NCBI GenBank assembly: GCA_002413385.1 | Contig: DHWW01000245.1 | Location: 1 to 14,742, forward strand | Origin: Granulicella sp. UBA5172 | GTDB lineage: Bacteria > Acidobacteriota > Terriglobia > Terriglobales > Acidobacteriaceae | Direction: 5' to 3' | Length of the DNA: 14,742 bases | Shown here: positions 13,701 through 14,742 of the stretch, in pieces | How the letters are laid out: each line of letters starts with the position of its first letter | How positions within the stretch are numbered: position 1 is the first letter of the stretch | Notes under the pieces: generated by a model | Seen by the model: the letters and a program-made list of their open reading frames with translations, nothing else | Databases searched by the model: none | What the model was told of the DNA's origin: nothing | Position numbers and translations under genes: made by a program

Positions 13701-14173
13701 GCGGCCAGGGATGTGACATTTCGACCGTTGGTAGCGAGCTGGACAACCTGTTGTCCGGTTATAAGGTTACTCAACTCGCTCGTCTCGGACTGAACCTGCA
13801 GGGCGTTGGCTTCGACGGTGACCTGCTGCGCCTGGCTGCCTACGGTCAGACTGAGGTCTTCTCGCAAGGACTGCGAGACGTTCACCACGATGTTGTTCTT
13901 CGCGTATTTCTGGAAGCCGCTTGCGGTGGCGACGAGGTTGAAGTGTCCTACGCCCACGTTGGCGAACAGATAGAGACCATTAGAGTTGGTCGTCGCTGTT
14001 CTGTCCTGGCCCGTGGATGGGTTAGTGAGGGTCACCTGCACATTAGGGATGACGGCACCAGTGGGATCCACTACGGTTCCCGTGATCGTCGCGTTTTCTT
14101 GTGCACGCGCGAGGGGTAGCATAAAGAGCACAACGGTCACAAGGGCTAACAATCTTATTGCTGACTTATACAT
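10760..14173 (-). CDS. Oar-like TonB-dependent receptor with carboxypeptidase-regulatory domain
   Basis: An outer-membrane beta-barrel likely to import saccharides or other nutrients with TonB energy. Start ATG 14173 is supported by GGAGG six bases upstream and a signal peptide (residues 1-24, ARA|QE); 34 extra codons upstream are not coding-like. Residues 26-115 form a carboxypeptidase-regulatory-like beta-sandwich (ITGTVVDPTGAVIPNVQVTL). A plug domain follows at about 125-250, with NGTRASHNIYMLDGGELND and a CGGC motif (Cys206, Cys209). The remainder is the barrel, closing with the strand ELQLGAKFSF ending in Phe, as needed for BAM recognition. The length of 1137 aa is normal for Acidobacteriota Oar-like receptors. 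No SusD-like partner lies beside it. A LacI-type dyad lies 108 bases upstream of the start. Substrate cannot be told from the sequence. Confidence 0.93.
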   Translation of the reverse strand: MYKSAIRLLALVTVVLFMLPLARAQENATITGTVVDPTGAVIPNVQVTLTNPSTGQDRTATTNSNGLYLFANVGVGHFNLVATASGFQKYAKNNIVVNVSQSLREDLSLTVGSQAQQVTVEANALQVQSETSELSNLITGQQVVQLATNGRNVTSLAALGLGVSNNLPAFGGVNALTSANGLSFNGTRASHNIYMLDGGELNDRGCGGCFSSLPSVDALSEFQTLASNYGPEYGIGSGGTILMVIKSGTHDFHGELWEFNRNEVYDANHYFSKLGGQKRPEFRLNEPGGNISGPIWIPHVYNAARDRTFFFVNEEWRRLIQGSAPHTGNTIAANNFPTAGQPLNYTVPSNGSIPIVPLTSDPAKLALYTIDGLTAGNPFPNNTIPANLIDQNAVLELNAGTFPKPNFGTSQYISSIPQPTNVREDVVRIDHKINERLQLMGHYLHDQTTQTYYPPLWGNSSYPTVGTAMLNPSWSSTIKLTQMISPNLLNVTAFLYSGNSIHLSPVGVATQPSGWTGTTFFPIANNQGSRMPEVQLGAPYGTTWSSSYFPWKNSYEGYESRDDLYWTKGRHQFKFGFSYLHDPKNQQLQANTQGTAVFNNSTFSHDSYINFLLGDTASFTQLNLLAGKHWVNNNYGFYASDDWHIIPRLTLNLGLRFDGMPHAFERFDKFANFNPANYNTSLPYPLNPDGTLNPSSQTTFNGTAFYLNGIQEAATNGFPRGVVQNDYKTVQPRVGFAYDLSGDGKTVVRAGLGIFYERVQGNDVYNAALNPPFAYQPSATNVYFSDPHTSAITGATTTQAFPSTLTNLSYRYPNPGTVMFSGGVQRQLARSVVAVLQYAGSRGWHQSDDRSINTLPLADPNNPGNPYGVRKGVATGGLNANLYRMFPGYSTITQEENTTNFSYDSLQAGVRMQSWHGLTVQLAYTYSHEIDEVSYDLNAMSDPFNPRYDRGSGALDRRHDLNANYIYNLPLFTHSSNVFARSAARGWSISGVTVVETGLPQPISYNGADTLGLGGGTRNRPDQVKPVTYSKTRLAWFDKTAFANPVAPWNGGGNQGFGNSGKDAVRLPGLFNFNLAVFKDIAFGSNGPTLQLRLETFNTFNHTQFTGVDAGTNDPNFGQSTSTYDPRELQLGAKFSF

Positions 14174-14280
14174 GAAACCTCCGGAAATGGGCTGCATTAC
14201 ATCGGTAAAACAATGCGCAAAACTCGAACACTGCTGGGCACACACCAAACGGAGTGAGAGCAGGATTTCAGGCAACCCTC

Positions 14281-14292
14281 GAAAACGTTTAC
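14281..14292. promoter_or_regulatory. LacI/GalR-family operator-like dyad of the TonB receptor gene
   Basis: GAAAACGTTTAC is CG-centred with five of six paired positions complementary. It lies 108 bases before the receptor start, within the probable 5' UTR or promoter, and shares CGTTTAC with the dyad upstream of GH54 (192-203). Confidence 0.5.
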
Positions 14293-14357
14293 TGAGTACG
14301 TTCCAATTGTCTGCAAGTGTAAGTATTCTGGCGCGAGAAACCTAACAAGTACGTAGC

Positions 14358-14372
14358 TCTCTTGTCAAGAGA
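14358..14372. promoter_or_regulatory. 15-bp perfect palindrome overlapping a minus-strand TTGACA
   Basis: TCTCTTG-T-CAAGAGA has seven complementary base pairs around a single centre base, too tight for a hairpin and therefore more like a protein-binding site. On the minus strand it contains TTGACA (14368-14363), a perfect -35, but the -10 seventeen bases later is poor (TTAGGT). Confidence 0.35.
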
Positions 14373-14379
14373 TTCTTTT

Positions 14380-14398
14380 GGAACTCGTACGAAGTTCC
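14380..14398. repeat. Inverted repeat GGAACT-N7-AGTTCC
   Basis: A 6-bp inverted repeat with a 7-base spacer that itself contains CGTACG. It lies 24 bp (centre to centre) upstream of the palindrome at 14358-14372 relative to the receptor gene, so it could be a second regulator site. Confidence 0.3.
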
Positions 14399-14486
14399 CG
14401 CTCGTGATGCGCACCATAACTCTAGCGGCAGACAATCCGCCGCGTCGTTGCATACCCATCCCAATGAAATGGCTCATGCCCGCGTT

Positions 14487-14505
14487 AATTATCGCGAGCA
14501 TAATT
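14487..14505. repeat. Inverted repeat AATTAT-N7-ATAATT
   Basis: A 6-bp AT-rich inverted repeat with spacer CGCGAGC, about 315 bases from the receptor start. The same geometry (6-7-6) as the dyad at 14380-14398 but a different sequence. Function unknown. Confidence 0.25.
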
Positions 14506-14696
14506 GGTAGCAAGTTGGATGTATCGTTGACGCGCTGGTGGCTGGGGGGCCCTACAGCCGTACGGCGGCATACGACAATGGCTTGCAACCGGTCACACCT
14601 GGTTTAGCGCAGAACTTGCAGCACTGGTAGCTTGGAATGCCCGGCTCTTTATGTACCAATTGAGAAGCGATAAAACTGGAACAAGAAGAGCGTTCG

Positions 14697-14742
14697 ATGG
14701 CACGAGGCAAGAAGCGCACGTCGGAGCAGATCGTGAATCTGC
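14697..14742 (+). mobile_element. IS3-family transposase OrfA, 5' end (cut by window edge)
   Basis: ATG 14697 opens MARGKKRTSEQIVNL, the typical start of IS3-family OrfA proteins, whose N-terminal helix-turn-helix binds the element's ends. AAGAAGAG ahead of it is an adequate RBS. Only 15 codons are visible. The orientation is away from the TonB receptor gene. Confidence 0.75.

Larger units (their letters stand above)
14174..14696. other. Upstream region of the TonB receptor gene and flank of an IS3 element
   Basis: No convincing gene lies in these 523 bases. They hold a LacI-type operator (14281-14292), a 15-bp palindrome overlapping a minus-strand TTGACA (14358-14372), and further dyads at 14380-14398 and 14487-14505. 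A plus-strand ORF of 47 codons from 14464 lacks an RBS. The last 60 or so bases before 14697 probably belong to the IS3 element's left end, but I could not identify the terminal repeat. Confidence 0.5.

Noticed and set aside
14289..14588. Minus-strand ORF of 99 codons upstream of the TonB receptor
   Set aside because: No RBS or known motif, and it covers the region full of dyads and promoter-like elements.
14464..14607. Plus-strand ORF of 47 codons with hydrophobic N-terminus
   Set aside because: It has no Shine-Dalgarno, and its second half is not protein-like. It is probably a chance ORF, possibly old mobile DNA.
1..14742. CRISPR array, tRNA, rRNA or riboswitch
   Set aside because: I found no regularly spaced direct repeats, tRNA-like cloverleaf or rRNA segment by reading. 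Covariance-model searches were not possible here.

Overview
The window looks like an accessory, plant-polysaccharide-use locus from a member of the Acidobacteriota, probably class Terriglobia. The reasons are the Oar-like TonB-dependent receptor with an N-terminal carboxypeptidase-regulatory domain and no SusD partner, the neighbouring pair of a TPR protein and a CRTAC1-type FG-GAP/ASPIC-UnbV protein, and the secreted GH54 and GH3 enzymes. This assignment is inference from gene content; there is no rRNA or tRNA in the window.

Layout. Positions 1-402 are a promoter/leader region with LacI-type operator-like dyads and a short ORF with a strong Shine-Dalgarno. 403-3879 (+) encodes a secreted GH54 alpha-L-arabinofuranosidase fused to a NEW3-like domain and a lamin-tail domain (LTD) that is interrupted by two arrays of short repeats. 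3880-4523 is a decayed stretch holding the 3' end of an IS630-family transposase with a 1-base deletion and other unidentified fragments. 4643-7333 (-) is a secreted GH3 beta-xylosidase/beta-glucosidase with a PA14 insert. 7334-7692 is a divergent promoter region with a possible leaderless 26-residue ORF whose stop overlaps the next start (ATGA). 7693-8808 (+) is a secreted protein made of ten contiguous 34-residue TPRs. 8925-10694 (+) is a Tat-signal CRTAC1-type protein with seven calcium-loop motifs. A 10-bp-stem terminator separates it from the convergent Oar-like TonB receptor at 10760-14173 (-). 14174-14696 is that receptor's upstream region, rich in dyads, and at 14697 the first 15 codons of an IS3-family OrfA run off the window.

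How it may work together (inference). GH54 would release arabinose side chains from arabinan or arabinoxylan, GH3 would cut xylo- or gluco-oligosaccharides, and the Oar-like receptor would import products across the outer membrane. The TPR and CRTAC1 proteins are exported and may serve as periplasmic or surface scaffolds. Near-identical CG-centred dyads (5 of 6 paired positions) lie upstream of both the GH54 gene and the receptor gene, which would fit shared control by a LacI-family repressor encoded elsewhere. The most unusual item is the GH54 protein, in which one LTD appears to be split in three by two repeat arrays.
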